DNA from: Pardosa pseudoannulata
Lineage: Eukaryota > Arthropoda > Arachnida > Araneae > Lycosidae
Direction: 5' to 3'
Length of the DNA stretch: 64,000 bases
Assembly: GCA_032207245.1 (NCBI GenBank)
Contig: CM063507.1
Coordinates: forward strand, 84,942,897-85,006,896
Part shown: in pieces, positions 61,901 through 63,811 of the stretch
How positions within the stretch are numbered: position 1 is the stretch's first letter
Layout of the letters: each line of letters begins with the position of its first letter
Made by a program: the position numbers and the translations under genes
The notes under the pieces: generated by a model
What the model was told of the DNA's origin: nothing
Database searches by the model: none
What the model saw: only the letters and a program-made list of their open reading frames with translations

Positions 61901-63663
61901 CAGTATTTACACATTTATATACAAGGAGCATTATAAGCATTTAAAAAAACTCCATTCAGTTAGGCGCGAACATACTCTGAGAAAATCAAGCAACATTTTC
62001 CCTGAACACTGGGTCATGAACTTTTTCACCGTCTGAGAATAACCTCCTCAGACAAAGCCTTTCTAGCCAATCCCAGGCCCCTTAGCCTCTCTCCAGTTAG
62101 GCATTTAACTTTGCCTCCACTCCAAGGGGGGGGGGAGGAATTTGCTGCATTTCAGAGAGGTGAGGTATAATGTTACAAAAGACGCACCCAACATTCCCGG
62201 AGAGAGGGGGCTAGCTATTGGTGAGAAAATATAGAATATTTTACAGTCCTATTACCATTTGCTGAAAAAGGCATTGAAAGTAATATTAAGACATTATGCA
62301 GTTTATAAATATAAAAGTATATAATAGGGATAATAAATTTAATTCTTTACAATGATTTGAATCTACATATCAAACTAAAAAAAAAAAATAGTTTATACAA
62401 ATATTTATCTAAATATCTTTAACAAAGAGTTCAATTATCCATCATCATCATCATAGAATAAATTCAAATTTATTCAATCAAAATTATTTTTTCTATTTTA
62501 AGTAATATCTTTTAATTAATTATAATTTCTGGATTAAAATATTCAGAATGTGTTCCTTAGACTATTTCCTATATTTTGGTTCCTTCAGTCTATTCCTATG
62601 TTCATCCATTTGTGAAAAGATAGCCTCGCTTACATACATATATAATTACATTAGTTTACATTCTAATTTTAATAGTGTAGCTACAAATATACATCAGCTA
62701 ATCTCTGATTATTTCTTATAATTTTAGTGAGATAGGCTTTTATATTTAAATTTTTACCTCTATTCTCTTTAAATAATTTTACAAAATAAAGAGTTACTTT
62801 TCTGTTACCCAAGTTCAATCATAAATTGCCCTCCAAAAAAGTTTATTAAAATAATCAAAATGTGTTTTTTTTATGAAACTAAACTGTTCTATTTTTGAAA
62901 TTCTTTATTCTGCAAACTAATTTAAATTTTAAAATAAATATCACCTGTTATTTGGGAAAAAATCATTTGAACAAATTCTCAATGTGAAAAAAATATCTAA
63001 GGTAGTATGTTTCAATACCAACAGTGACAAAATGTTCATATTTTAGTTTGTGATACAATTTATGTTCATAAATCAAGTTTCTCATAATCCATTACAAAAT
63101 GGTTCTTTAAAAATAATTCTCGTTTTACAAAAGATAAAAGGATTTGTTGAATAATGTTTAAAATACTGTTTTTCATTCTTAACCTTTTAAGAAGGGCTGA
63201 GACATGATATCTCCAGCATGATCTCTGGGATTTTGTATATTGTATAAAGCAAAGTAAAGTAAATGAAATGAATGTAAATTAAAAAAAATTAATTAGGTGA
63301 TTGATTTTTTTCTCTTATTTCTTTTACATGGAGAGGTATATAGTCTGTTGTGCATTTTTAACAAAATTGAATAATTTGAAATCTTTTGCTTATTTCCAAA
63401 TTTCAAATTAACCAAGTTTGACAGTATAAATTGTTTTAAAGCTTTAAAATGATTTATTTTACTTTATGTTAAGTTTCATCTTTTCCTTTTATTTTTTATA
63501 AAATAATATTTTTCTCTCTGCAGCAAATTTTATCTAAAGATTGCCATTTTCGAGGGATTACACACATTGAATCTCGAGAGTTGTCACCATTATTTATAAC
63601 TTCAGATGGGGGAAGAATTGGTAACTCATCACTCTGGAATTTTTCATCAGACATTGATTTAGT
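2227..63663 (+). CDS. DCAF1: DCAF1 (VprBP/Mahjong), central part, 17 exons, partial at both ends
   Basis: Substrate receptor that bridges DDB1-CUL4 E3 ligase to its targets; in other animals it is nuclear and acts in cell-cycle and growth control, and human DCAF1 is the factor bound by lentiviral Vpr. Exons: 2227-2406, 5275-5472, 10899-11068, 11510-11629, 14713-14815, 23205-23276, 31440-31521, 34340-34485, 37718-37799, 40370-40479, 43397-43543, 46124-46353, 50193-50268, 56335-56396, 58670-58736, 60111-60194, 63524-63663. All borders are AG/GT and phases agree throughout. Hallmarks: [30 protein letters not shown], the LisH region [13 protein letters not shown]+[10 protein letters not shown], and [15 protein letters not shown]. 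Order matches the animal protein: armadillo-like region, LisH, linker, start of the WD40 propeller. The N-terminal kinase-like region and the DWD/WDXR motifs and acidic tail are outside the window. About 40 residues expected between the fifth and sixth exons were not found. Introns average about 3.7 kb and are packed with transposons. Identity is very secure; exact borders are high confidence. Confidence 0.96.
2645..2741. repeat. Poly-T low-complexity tract
   Basis: Four long T runs broken by single bases. An open frame through it (Phe-rich) is an artefact. It directly abuts the minisatellite that follows. Confidence 0.9.
2741..3260. repeat. Minisatellite, ~134-137 bp period, about 3.5 copies
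   Basis: The marker GTTATTTCGGTTCTTACTAT recurs at 2805, 2939, 3076 and (one change) 3210, giving spacings of 134, 137 and 134. Units share AAAAAGTATCAGGATATTC and ATCAAACAAGATGCTTGG. Unit identity is high, so the array is recent. Confidence 0.92.
4147..4436 (-). repeat. tRNA-derived SINE, second family
   Basis: On the reverse strand an A-box-like TAGCACTTCACGCTTCC is followed by the B-box-like GAGGTTTGATCCCCGGG, then a GC-richer body ending with GAGCTGTTGTGCCGAGGAG and a T/A-rich tail (TTTAGTTTTTTG). GC content stands out from the intron around it. Confidence 0.7.
4455..4913 (-). mobile_element. Solo LTR with 5-bp target duplication
   Basis: Starts TGTTACCGG, ends TTCTAACA, and is flanked on both sides by ATTAT (4450-4454 and 4914-4918). 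Read on the minus strand it begins TGTTAGAAGTTGCAGCCG and has a TATA-like segment (GGATATATAGAGG) preceded by the block GGCTGAGTGGGAGAGG. So the parent element was transcribed on the minus strand. Related sequence lies at 12290-13440 and 14491-14553. Confidence 0.85.
5275..5472 (+). CDS. DCAF1: DCAF1 window exon 2
   Basis: Sixty-six codons between TTTTTAG and GTAATT, phase 0 at both ends. Contains [10 protein letters not shown] and [11 protein letters not shown], matching the vertebrate LSDDEIF...ALRKYFEAHLA block. The tail is rich in Ser/Arg/Asp (KRSSSRSDD) and is less conserved. Confidence 0.96.
5634..6486 (-). pseudogene. Gypsy-type retrotransposon gag, frameshifted
   Basis: From an ATG at 6486 ([14 protein letters not shown]) the minus strand encodes [38 protein letters not shown], then, after frameshifts near 6441 and 6165-6200, [29 protein letters not shown] and a Cys/His knuckle [16 protein letters not shown]. 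This is the layout of arthropod Gypsy gag: capsid-like region, Ser/Arg basic stretch, knuckle. At 6541-6552 the minus strand reads TGGTGACCCG, a plausible tRNA primer-binding site, and LTR-like sequence follows to its right. Pol is absent. Dead copy; the pieces were not joined here. Confidence 0.85.
6770..7065 (-). pseudogene. Tc1-like transposase C-terminus relic
   Basis: The minus strand reads [11 protein letters not shown], then [16 protein letters not shown] (the region of the third catalytic residue), then [14 protein letters not shown] and [20 protein letters not shown], the typical Tc1 C-terminal end. One stop and one frameshift are present. N-terminal half absent. Confidence 0.82.
7234..8106. 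mobile_element. piggyBac relic with TTAA duplication
   Basis: Bounded by TTAA at 7230-7233 and 8107-8110, with inverted ends CCCATATTGTACC and GGTCCAATATGGG. Inside, on the minus strand at about 7425-7530, [20 protein letters not shown] then CFPKFHL and a stop is the Cys-rich C-terminal domain of piggyBac transposases. The rest of the coding region is decayed. A motif CTGTCCTATAAATAGGACA occurs near 7367 and again, slightly changed, near 8073 next to the right end. Confidence 0.85.
8528..9343 (+). mobile_element. hAT element, internally deleted (family D), 8-bp duplication
   Basis: Ends CAGGGTTGGCATGATT and AATCATGATTTTTTTCCAAC+CCTG are inverted. Flanks CTAAAAAC (8520-8527) and CCAAAAAC (9344-9351) are an 8-bp target duplication with one change. 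About 8740-8960 is a decayed hAT C-terminal dimerisation segment ([23 protein letters not shown]). Only this C-terminal part of the transposase remains. Internal ends are made of ATTTAAATCA-type repeats. Confidence 0.9.
9877..10450. repeat. TIR repeat, family A copy
   Basis: Shares a long AT-rich interior (AATTGGAATAAAAAATATC, ATTGAAGGAAATTG, GGTTTCCCTTTGGACACAGT) with 51714-54407. The right end, read inverted, gives a GTGTCCA motif as at the left end of the other copy. A 96-codon open frame at 10334-10624 belongs to this repeat and resembles nothing I know. Confidence 0.6.
10899..11068 (+). CDS. DCAF1: DCAF1 window exon 3
   Basis: 170 bases between TTCTATAG and GTAAAT; enters in phase 0, leaves two bases into an Arg codon completed by the next exon (CG|A). 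Encodes [16 protein letters not shown] and the FQWKPINEF stretch, equivalent to the vertebrate YWEPAEVFLKL segment. Confidence 0.94.
11510..11629 (+). CDS. DCAF1: DCAF1 window exon 4
   Basis: 120 bases; acceptor TTTTTTTAG, donor GTAAGC. The first base completes an Arg codon and the last two begin a Ser codon (AG|C). Encodes [17 protein letters not shown], matching vertebrate VRFALDVLAILTV. The intron before it, at 441 bp, is the shortest in the gene here. Confidence 0.95.
12290..13439 (-). repeat. Cluster of LTR copies related to 4455-4913
   Basis: Two tandem or nested LTR-like units: CCCCCACTCAGCCAATCA occurs near 12626 and 13151, each preceded by a TATA-like TATATACCCAG or TATATATCCAG and followed by GTGAGAGTTGAAG and AGAGTCAGCTTCCTTAAC. 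The second ends with CTCGGCTGCAACTTCTAAC. As in the solo LTR, transcription would run on the minus strand. No target duplication resolved. Confidence 0.7.
13444..14486 (-). mobile_element. piggyBac relic inserted in LTR sequence
   Basis: Flanked by TTAA (13440-13443 and 14487-14490) with inverted ends CCCTTTTGCGACAG and TGTGACAGTAGATGCGAAAGGG. The minus strand at 13820-14100 keeps an acidic N-terminal piece ([20 protein letters not shown]) typical of piggyBac transposases, with stops. LTR sequence resumes to the right (GGGATTCACCAGAAGTTACG, to 14553), so the transposon landed inside an LTR. Confidence 0.8.
14713..14815 (+). CDS. DCAF1: DCAF1 window exon 5
   Basis: 103 bases, acceptor TTTTTTTTTCAG, donor GTAAGT, leaves in phase 0. 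Encodes [20 protein letters not shown] then [11 protein letters not shown], matching the vertebrate ILGVAEGE...IQKSALQIIINCVC block. Confidence 0.95.
15083..16870 (-). mobile_element. Helitron (non-autonomous), with nested insertion
   Basis: On the minus strand it begins TCCCTTATATAATAATAGCC, preceded by A (complement of T16871), and ends CTAG, followed by T (complement of A15082): insertion between A and T with TC...CTAG ends, as in Helitrons. A decayed hairpin precedes the CTAG end. A family C element (15194-15998) is inserted in it. No Rep/helicase coding. Confidence 0.82.
15194..15998 (+). mobile_element. Family C TIR element, 6-bp duplication
   Basis: Ends CATGGTTTCGGCGCACC and GGCAGATACCCTG are imperfect inverted repeats. 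TATCTG flanks it on both sides (15188-15193, 15999-16004). Subterminal zones are rich in AAAGTCATGGA-type repeats. No coding. Nested inside the Helitron. Confidence 0.85.
16871..17827. other. Intronic sequence without identified element
   Basis: Mostly unassigned. A 66-codon open frame on + (17396-17596; [20 protein letters not shown] then IKIWKKLQ) has coding-like composition and could be a transposase fragment, but I do not recognise it. Confidence 0.4.
17828..18690 (-). pseudogene. Unrecognised degenerate coding stretch
   Basis: Several minus-strand frames follow each other with stops between: one reads [20 protein letters not shown], the next [20 protein letters not shown], the next [20 protein letters not shown]. 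Residue composition is protein-like rather than simple AT-rich translation. An (AT)n run (18597-18625) lies at the upstream end. Likely an old transposon or gene relic; function unknown. Confidence 0.4.
18700..20010. repeat. T-rich, strand-asymmetric low-complexity tract
   Basis: About 1.3 kb made almost only of T and A with T far in excess on the + strand (for example 19371-19700 and 19760-19990) and hardly any G or C. A short ordinary segment interrupts it at 18940-19130. Confidence 0.85.
20629..22664. mobile_element. Family G TIR element, TA duplication, with nested insertion
   Basis: Ends CCCTATTTCCTGCCTATAAT and ATTATACGCAGGAAATTAGGG are inverted, flanked by TA (20627-20628 and 22665-22666). 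The subterminal motif ATAATCTGCGGATTAT is itself palindromic. A second copy lies at 36709-37460 in the opposite orientation. A TA duplication fits a Tc1/mariner-type MITE. Family F (21376-22089) is inserted inside. Confidence 0.8.
21376..22089 (+). mobile_element. Family F TIR element, 6-bp duplication
   Basis: Ends CAGGCTTGCAATTCC and AGCAGTTGCAAGCCTG are inverted. TATATT flanks both sides (21370-21375, 22090-22095). Subterminal blocks repeat TTTAGTCACTTTTT. No coding. Confidence 0.88.
23205..23276 (+). CDS. DCAF1: DCAF1 window exon 6
   Basis: 24 codons, acceptor TATTTTAG, donor GTAAGT, phase 0 both sides. [20 protein letters not shown] is near-identical to vertebrate VLLSLLSIKMPITDADQIRA. 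In vertebrates a stretch of roughly 40 residues precedes this block; it is not encoded in exon 5, so an exon may be missing from my reading or from the assembly. Confidence 0.95.
23510..24223 (+). mobile_element. Family F TIR element, 6-bp duplication
   Basis: Ends CAGTCTTGCAATTCC and AACAGTTGCAAGCCTG; ACATTA flanks both sides (23504-23509, 24224-24229). Nearly colinear with the copy at 21376. Confidence 0.88.
24675..25000 (+). mobile_element. Family B element, cut by the assembly gap
   Basis: Left end CAGGGTTCCCACAATCC, then repeated CTTAA blocks (ACTCCTTAATTTTAGC). It matches 52127 onward up to the last base before the N run (ATTCATAACATTCTTTTACAT region). Right end lost. Confidence 0.8.
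25001..25100. other. Assembly gap, 100 N
   Basis: A run of exactly 100 N, the usual placeholder for unknown length. Repeat family B ends at its left edge and family D starts at its right edge, which explains why assembly stopped here. Confidence 0.99.
25101..25886 (-). mobile_element. hAT family D copy, cut by the gap
   Basis: Minus-strand hAT C-terminal segment (about 25440-25690) and right end AATCATGCCAACTCTT, a decayed form of the family D terminus. The sequence to its right (to about 26048) also flanks the copy at 31625-33986, including CTTCTAAGTAAGATCCATTG. Confidence 0.8.
26465..26655 (+). repeat. tRNA-derived SINE, third family
   Basis: B box GGGTTCGAATCCCAC, then GTTCGTAGCCGTTCGGAATC and GCTTTAAGCTGTAGG, and a 3' end GTAGACCGTAGCACTCCAAG. 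A fuller copy is at 60640-60792 and a 3' fragment at 46434-46482. The 3' segment GTTGAAAAAAGTAG is repeated here. Confidence 0.8.
27086..27521 (-). mobile_element. Solo LTR with 4-bp target duplication
   Basis: Starts TGTGATATATTAAGC and ends TATTTTATA (CA changed to TA); GCTC flanks both sides (27082-27085, 27522-27525). On the minus strand it has a TATA-like TATATAAATG and AATAAAACC as a polyadenylation signal. Same family as 61818-62245. Confidence 0.83.
27660..27960 (+). repeat. LTR-like fragment, inverted copy of 36150-36370
   Basis: Reads AATTGGGTGTAACGGAGTAC, GTGAGAACGTTCTCATAAAA, AATGATGAGTAACCAATGC. The reverse complement appears at 36150-36370 with about the same order. TGTAACGGAGTACC is a plausible LTR start. 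Confidence 0.65.
27960..29660. other. Intronic sequence, little recognised
   Basis: AT-rich with poly-T at 28432-28443 and 28702-28735. A 64-codon minus frame at 29059-29253 looks coding-like but is not recognised. No splice-flanked conserved DCAF1 block seen. Confidence 0.5.
29669..30083 (+). mobile_element. Family C element, 5' part only
   Basis: Starts CATGGTTTCCACGCACC and follows the other copies up to TTATCTCTAGGGATA, where Helitron sequence begins. The remainder of the element was not found to the right. Confidence 0.75.
30084..30700 (+). mobile_element. Helitron 5' part, truncated
   Basis: Begins A|TCTATATATATAAAAATG, then ACTCAAAAACTATGCATCC, CCCTTTTTCGAGCATTTC and TCTATCATTATGACGTCATT, blocks shared in reverse orientation with the Helitrons at 15083, 50417 and 54499. 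An internal unit of about 65 bp carrying TTTTTCTATCATTATGACGT is duplicated at 30460-30600. The CTAG end was not seen. A second Helitron-like start lies near 31310. Confidence 0.6.
31440..31521 (+). CDS. DCAF1: DCAF1 window exon 7
   Basis: 82 bases, acceptor CTTTATAG, donor [26 protein letters not shown] corresponds to vertebrate ALVGLSRSSTVRQIISKLPL. The final G joins AT of the next exon to give Asp. The preceding intron (8.2 kb) holds the assembly gap. Confidence 0.95.
31810..32485 (+). mobile_element. Family F element inside hAT, 6-bp duplication
   Basis: Left end decayed (AAAACTTGCAATTCCG), right end GCAGTTGCAAGCCTG. TGATTA flanks both sides (31804-31809, 32486-32491); uninterrupted family D copies have a single CTGATTACCTAAA here, which confirms the target site. 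Confidence 0.9.
32944..33813 (+). mobile_element. Family B-type element inside hAT, 5-bp duplication
   Basis: Ends CAGGGTTCCCACGATC and AGAGTGGGAACCATG; TTCTT flanks both sides (32939-32943, 33814-33818). Terminal zones repeat AAAGTCATTGA and AAAGTGCTTGA motifs. A GC-richer middle (33090-33400) has open frames on + that I do not recognise. Confidence 0.83.
34340..34485 (+). CDS. DCAF1: DCAF1 window exon 8
   Basis: 146 bases, acceptor TGTAAACAG, donor GTAAGT. Contains [20 protein letters not shown] and [19 protein letters not shown], the most conserved DCAF1 signature in the window. Leaves in phase 0. Confidence 0.97.
34788..35118 (+). pseudogene. Jockey-like non-LTR reverse transcriptase, 3' fragment
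   Basis: One open 110-codon frame: [50 protein letters not shown]. This is the typical C-terminal region after the RT domain in Jockey/CR1-type elements (YG.P.WG...LQ..QN). 5' truncated, as usual for LINEs. Confidence 0.8.
35160..35262 (+). repeat. tRNA-like SINE head
   Basis: A-box-like TGCTTGGTAGCATATCTGCC and B-box-like GGTTGATGGTTCTGTCCTCA at tRNA-like spacing, in GC-richer sequence after the Jockey fragment. The same layout occurs on the minus strand at 51228-51310 and 55771-55866. Confidence 0.5.
35650..36370 (-). repeat. LTR-like sequence
   Basis: On the minus strand it has AAGTATATATATAGCC as a TATA-like element and CAATAAAATTG as a polyadenylation-like signal. Its right part (36150-36370) is the inverse of 27660-27960. 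Ends not resolved. Confidence 0.6.
36709..37460. mobile_element. Family G TIR element, second copy
   Basis: Ends CCTTAATTTCCTGCTTATAA and GCAAGAAATTGGGG, flanked by TA (36707-36708, 37461-37462). Inverse orientation relative to 20629-22664. No insertion inside. Confidence 0.78.
37718..37799 (+). CDS. DCAF1: DCAF1 window exon 9, first half of LisH
   Basis: 82 bases, acceptor TTATTTAG, donor [26 protein letters not shown] followed by CDHLTQK: the first LisH helix. In DCAF1 the LisH motif mediates oligomerisation. A phase-1 intron splits the motif at the Gly that starts the second half. Confidence 0.94.
37850..39330. other. Intronic repeat debris
   Basis: 37900-38150 repeats sequence seen at 36390-36540 (CAGTAAAGTCAGTATG, TTTTAATTTTGCTTTATTA). 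38200-38500 is GC-richer and coding-like on the minus strand but frame-broken and unrecognised. Poly-A at 38577-38600. Confidence 0.45.
39335..39590 (-). repeat. Possible LTR fragment
   Basis: Minus strand has GAATAAAATATAAAAAGGCC (polyadenylation-like) and a C-run; composition (CA-rich on +) differs from flanks. No ends or duplication seen. Confidence 0.35.
40370..40479 (+). CDS. DCAF1: DCAF1 window exon 10, second half of LisH
   Basis: 110 bases, acceptor ATTTTTTAG, donor [26 protein letters not shown] completes LisH (compare vertebrate GLGETATVLTKEADLP). A donor three bases earlier (GTAGTA) is possible but weaker. After the LisH the peptide becomes Ser/Leu-rich linker. Confidence 0.92.
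40480..41285. other. Intronic AT-rich stretch, no gene supported
   Basis: A long AT-rich open frame on + (40664-41143) has only Phe/Ile/Asn/Lys-rich translation and no recognisable motif. Nothing else seen. Confidence 0.55.
41290..41730 (-). pseudogene. Possible mariner N-terminal relic
   Basis: The minus strand near 41320-41460 reads [13 protein letters not shown], resembling the mariner block F..GRESVEDDPRTGRP, then [18 protein letters not shown]. Frame-broken on both sides. Confidence 0.5.
42837..42940. repeat. (CA)n / (TA)n microsatellite
   Basis: Short CA run followed by two long TA runs and mixed CATA repeats. Tyr/Ile-repeat frames through it are artefacts. Confidence 0.95.
43397..43543 (+). 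CDS. DCAF1: DCAF1 window exon 11, linker
   Basis: 49 codons, acceptor TTTTTTTAG, donor GTAATT, phase 0. Ser/Pro-rich, low-conservation linker ([19 protein letters not shown]), ending KIILNKKIQ, which aligns with vertebrate RKIRVLRQK. Expected disordered. Confidence 0.9.
43590..44275 (+). pseudogene. hAT transposase C-terminal relic
   Basis: 104-codon frame at 43806-44120: [12 protein letters not shown], then [40 protein letters not shown]. This is the hAT dimerisation region (NA.VERIFS....W...R..L....V...). Upstream 43590-43640 has the CATCCCGTTTTGAACGGGAC end typical of related elements. Distinct from family D. Confidence 0.78.
44341..44570 (+). repeat. tRNA-derived SINE
   Basis: A-box-like AGTAGCTCAGTTGACAAAGA, B-box-like GGATTGTGGGTTTGGAG, then body GATGCCTCTGGAAGTGGGGG and CCCTGCTTCTAAATTGCAAG. 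Same family as 1641-1856, opposite strand. Confidence 0.65.
44945..45255 (-). pseudogene. mariner transposase C-terminal relic with one terminus
   Basis: Minus strand reads [16 protein letters not shown], then (after a frameshift) [29 protein letters not shown] and a stop: the mariner C-terminus. Immediately after, 44950-44975 (+) TTTACGAGGCTCATCCAGGA is the expected mariner end. N-terminal part absent. Confidence 0.82.
45260..46123. other. Intronic, possible retroelement fragment
   Basis: 45500-45900 is GC-richer than its surroundings (CTTGACCGGGCTACTGGGCA; AAAGAGATCAGCACAAG), as in LTR or leader remnants here. No ends, no coding. Confidence 0.35.
46124..46353 (+). CDS. DCAF1: DCAF1 window exon 12
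   Basis: 230 bases, the longest exon here; acceptor TTTTGCAG, donor GTAAGT. Contains [13 protein letters not shown] and [20 protein letters not shown], followed by a Cys-containing CPAFDLF. Matches vertebrate YSQSPAIKKQ...LDSIITEYLREQHARCKNPV. The Ala codon is split GC|A. Confidence 0.97.
46553..47315 (+). mobile_element. Family C TIR element, 6-bp duplication
   Basis: Ends CATGGTTTCCGCACACC and GGCAGATACCCTG; TAAATA flanks both sides (46547-46552, 47316-47321). A SINE 3' fragment lies just upstream (46434-46482). Confidence 0.88.
47406..47883 (+). mobile_element. hAT MITE, 478 bp, perfect 8-bp duplication
   Basis: Ends CAGGGATGGACAAACTTTTT and GTAGTTTGCCCATCCCTG are inverted; CTCTAGAC flanks both sides (47398-47405, 47884-47891). 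Subterminal GCGGGCCAAATATCA and GGCGGGCCAAG. No coding. The end sequence is the widespread CAGGG-TGG-CAAAC hAT type. Confidence 0.93.
48116..49787 (+). mobile_element. hAT family D copy interrupted by family C
   Basis: Ends CAGGGTTGGCATGATTT and TCCCAACCCCG; flanks TCCTTGCT and TTCTTGCT (7 of 8). Decayed hAT C-terminal frame at 48401-48598 ([20 protein letters not shown]), lacking the GIERQFSS block. Family C (48726-49501) splits it. Confidence 0.88.
48726..49501 (+). mobile_element. Family C element inside hAT, 6-bp duplication
   Basis: Ends CACGGTTTCTGCGCACC and GGCGGATACCCTG; TTTGCA flanks both sides (48720-48725, 49502-49507), and the family D sequence resumes exactly (TATCCAATTACAAAATAATG). 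Contains an (AT)n run at 49224-49276. Confidence 0.9.
50193..50268 (+). CDS. DCAF1: DCAF1 window exon 13
   Basis: 76 bases, acceptor TATTTTTCAG, donor [26 protein letters not shown] corresponds to vertebrate PHQCPEPKQRRQAPINFTSR. Leaves in phase 0. Confidence 0.95.
50417..51628 (-). mobile_element. Helitron (non-autonomous) with 3' hairpin
   Basis: Minus strand starts TCTTATATAATAATAGCCG and ends with the perfect palindrome CCCGTCATATGACGGG, then CTATATG and CTAG|T. That hairpin plus CTAG is the Helitron 3' signature. The 5' flank is T, not A, so the border may be mutated. A tRNA-like segment lies inside at 51228-51310. No Rep/helicase coding. Confidence 0.85.
52858..52924. repeat. (AT)n microsatellite
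   Basis: More than 30 AT units, ending exactly at the left terminus of a family C element. Confidence 0.97.
52925..53695 (+). mobile_element. Family C element, innermost level
   Basis: Ends CATGGTTTCTGCGCATG and GGCAGATACCCTG; TATATA flanks both sides (52919-52924, 53696-53701), which is uninformative in AT repeat but consistent with 6 bp. A short stretch after GCGCA is deleted relative to other copies. Confidence 0.85.
54499..56159 (-). mobile_element. Helitron (non-autonomous)
   Basis: Minus strand A|TCCCCTATATAATAATAGCC ... CTAG|T. The hairpin is partly decayed (CATATGA kept). The interior contains a second internal GCTATTATTACATTACTAG junction at 55130-55139, so it may be two copies end to end. 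An A/T-only stretch (55320-55760) and a tRNA-like segment (55771-55866) lie within. Confidence 0.82.
56335..56396 (+). CDS. DCAF1: DCAF1 window exon 14
   Basis: 62 bases, acceptor TTTTGGTTAG, donor [26 protein letters not shown] corresponds to vertebrate ASFPKYGGVDGGCFDRHLIFS, at the entry of the WD40 propeller. Arg codon split AG|A. Confidence 0.92.
56532..57345 (+). mobile_element. hAT family D copy, uninterrupted, perfect 8-bp duplication
   Basis: Ends CAGGGTAGGCATGATTT and TTTCCAATCTTG; GTTTGTTG flanks both sides (56524-56531, 57346-57353). Open 79-codon frame at 56761-57000: [20 protein letters not shown], then [20 protein letters not shown], then [14 protein letters not shown] and stop. 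This is the natural C-terminus of a hAT transposase; the zinc finger and catalytic parts are deleted. Confidence 0.93.
57771..58483 (+). mobile_element. pogo/Tigger relic with TA duplication
   Basis: TA flanks both ends (57769-57770, 58484-58485); left CAGTAAAATTTTTTTAATGA, right CCGAGGTTCTACTG, the typical Tigger CAGTAGAACCTCGG terminus. A + frame at 58067-58372 ([39 protein letters not shown]) matches the Tigger C-terminal region ending in a (K/Q)(T/A)SI.DF motif. A stop precedes it at 58055. Catalytic domain deleted. Confidence 0.85.
58670..58736 (+). CDS. DCAF1: DCAF1 window exon 15
   Basis: 67 bases, acceptor TTAATTGCAG, donor [26 protein letters not shown] corresponds to vertebrate [21 protein letters not shown]. 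A 174-bp palindrome begins 50 bp after the donor. Confidence 0.93.
58787..58960. repeat. 174-bp near-perfect palindrome
   Basis: Two 87-bp arms without spacer around the centre TGTAGATATCTACA (58867-58880), with only about two mismatches. Starts AGGTTTAGAAGCC, ends GGCTTCTAAACCT-like (AGCTTCTAAACCT). Lies 50 bp after the exon 15 donor; a transcript would fold into a long hairpin. Confidence 0.95.
59379..59546. mobile_element. Mariner-type MITE, ~168 bp
   Basis: 16-base inverted ends CTAGTGAATCACCTAA and TTAGGTGATTCACTAG. TA precedes the left end; the right flank is TC, so the duplication is not intact. No coding. Confidence 0.75.
60111..60194 (+). CDS. DCAF1: DCAF1 window exon 16, WD40 blade
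   Basis: 28 codons, acceptor TAATTTACAG, donor GTAAGA, phase 0. [18 protein letters not shown] corresponds to LGTCTGQLKLYNVFSG, the first WD40 blade strands. Confidence 0.93.
60640..60792 (+). repeat. tRNA-derived SINE, third family
   Basis: B box GGGTTCGAATCCCAC, GTTCGTAGCCGTTCGGAATC, GCTGTAGGTCCCGGTCTC, and 3' end GTAGGCCGTAGCACTCCAAA. Same family as 26465-26655. Confidence 0.82.
61818..62245 (-). mobile_element. Solo LTR, 428 bp, 4-bp duplication
   Basis: Starts TGTGACGTAGTAAGCC, ends ATATTTTACA; GTCC flanks both sides (61814-61817, 62246-62249). On the minus strand: TATA-like TTGTATATAAATG and AATAAAACCCGG. Same family as 27086-27521. Confidence 0.87.
62250..63523. other. Intronic sequence, nothing recognised
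   Basis: AT-rich, no repeat ends, coding blocks or RNA gene seen. The polypyrimidine tract and AG for exon 17 close it. Confidence 0.6.
63524..63663 (+). CDS. DCAF1: DCAF1 window exon 17, WD40 blade
   Basis: 140 bases, acceptor CTCTCTGCAG, donor GTAAGT. Contains [20 protein letters not shown] and SSLWNFSS, matching vertebrate [20 protein letters not shown]...SALWGM. Ends with a split codon (GT|), so the gene continues beyond the window. Confidence 0.94.
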
Positions 63664-63811
63664 GTAAGTAAAATTGTGGTAAATAATGTACAATTAATTA
63701 AAAATTGTTTTTATTTAATGAAAAATCTTCACCCTTTCTCTCTTTTACATAATTGACTATTGGACTGAGATAATTTATTCTGTTTACCTTGTTTTTTTAA
63801 TTTTCTTTATT

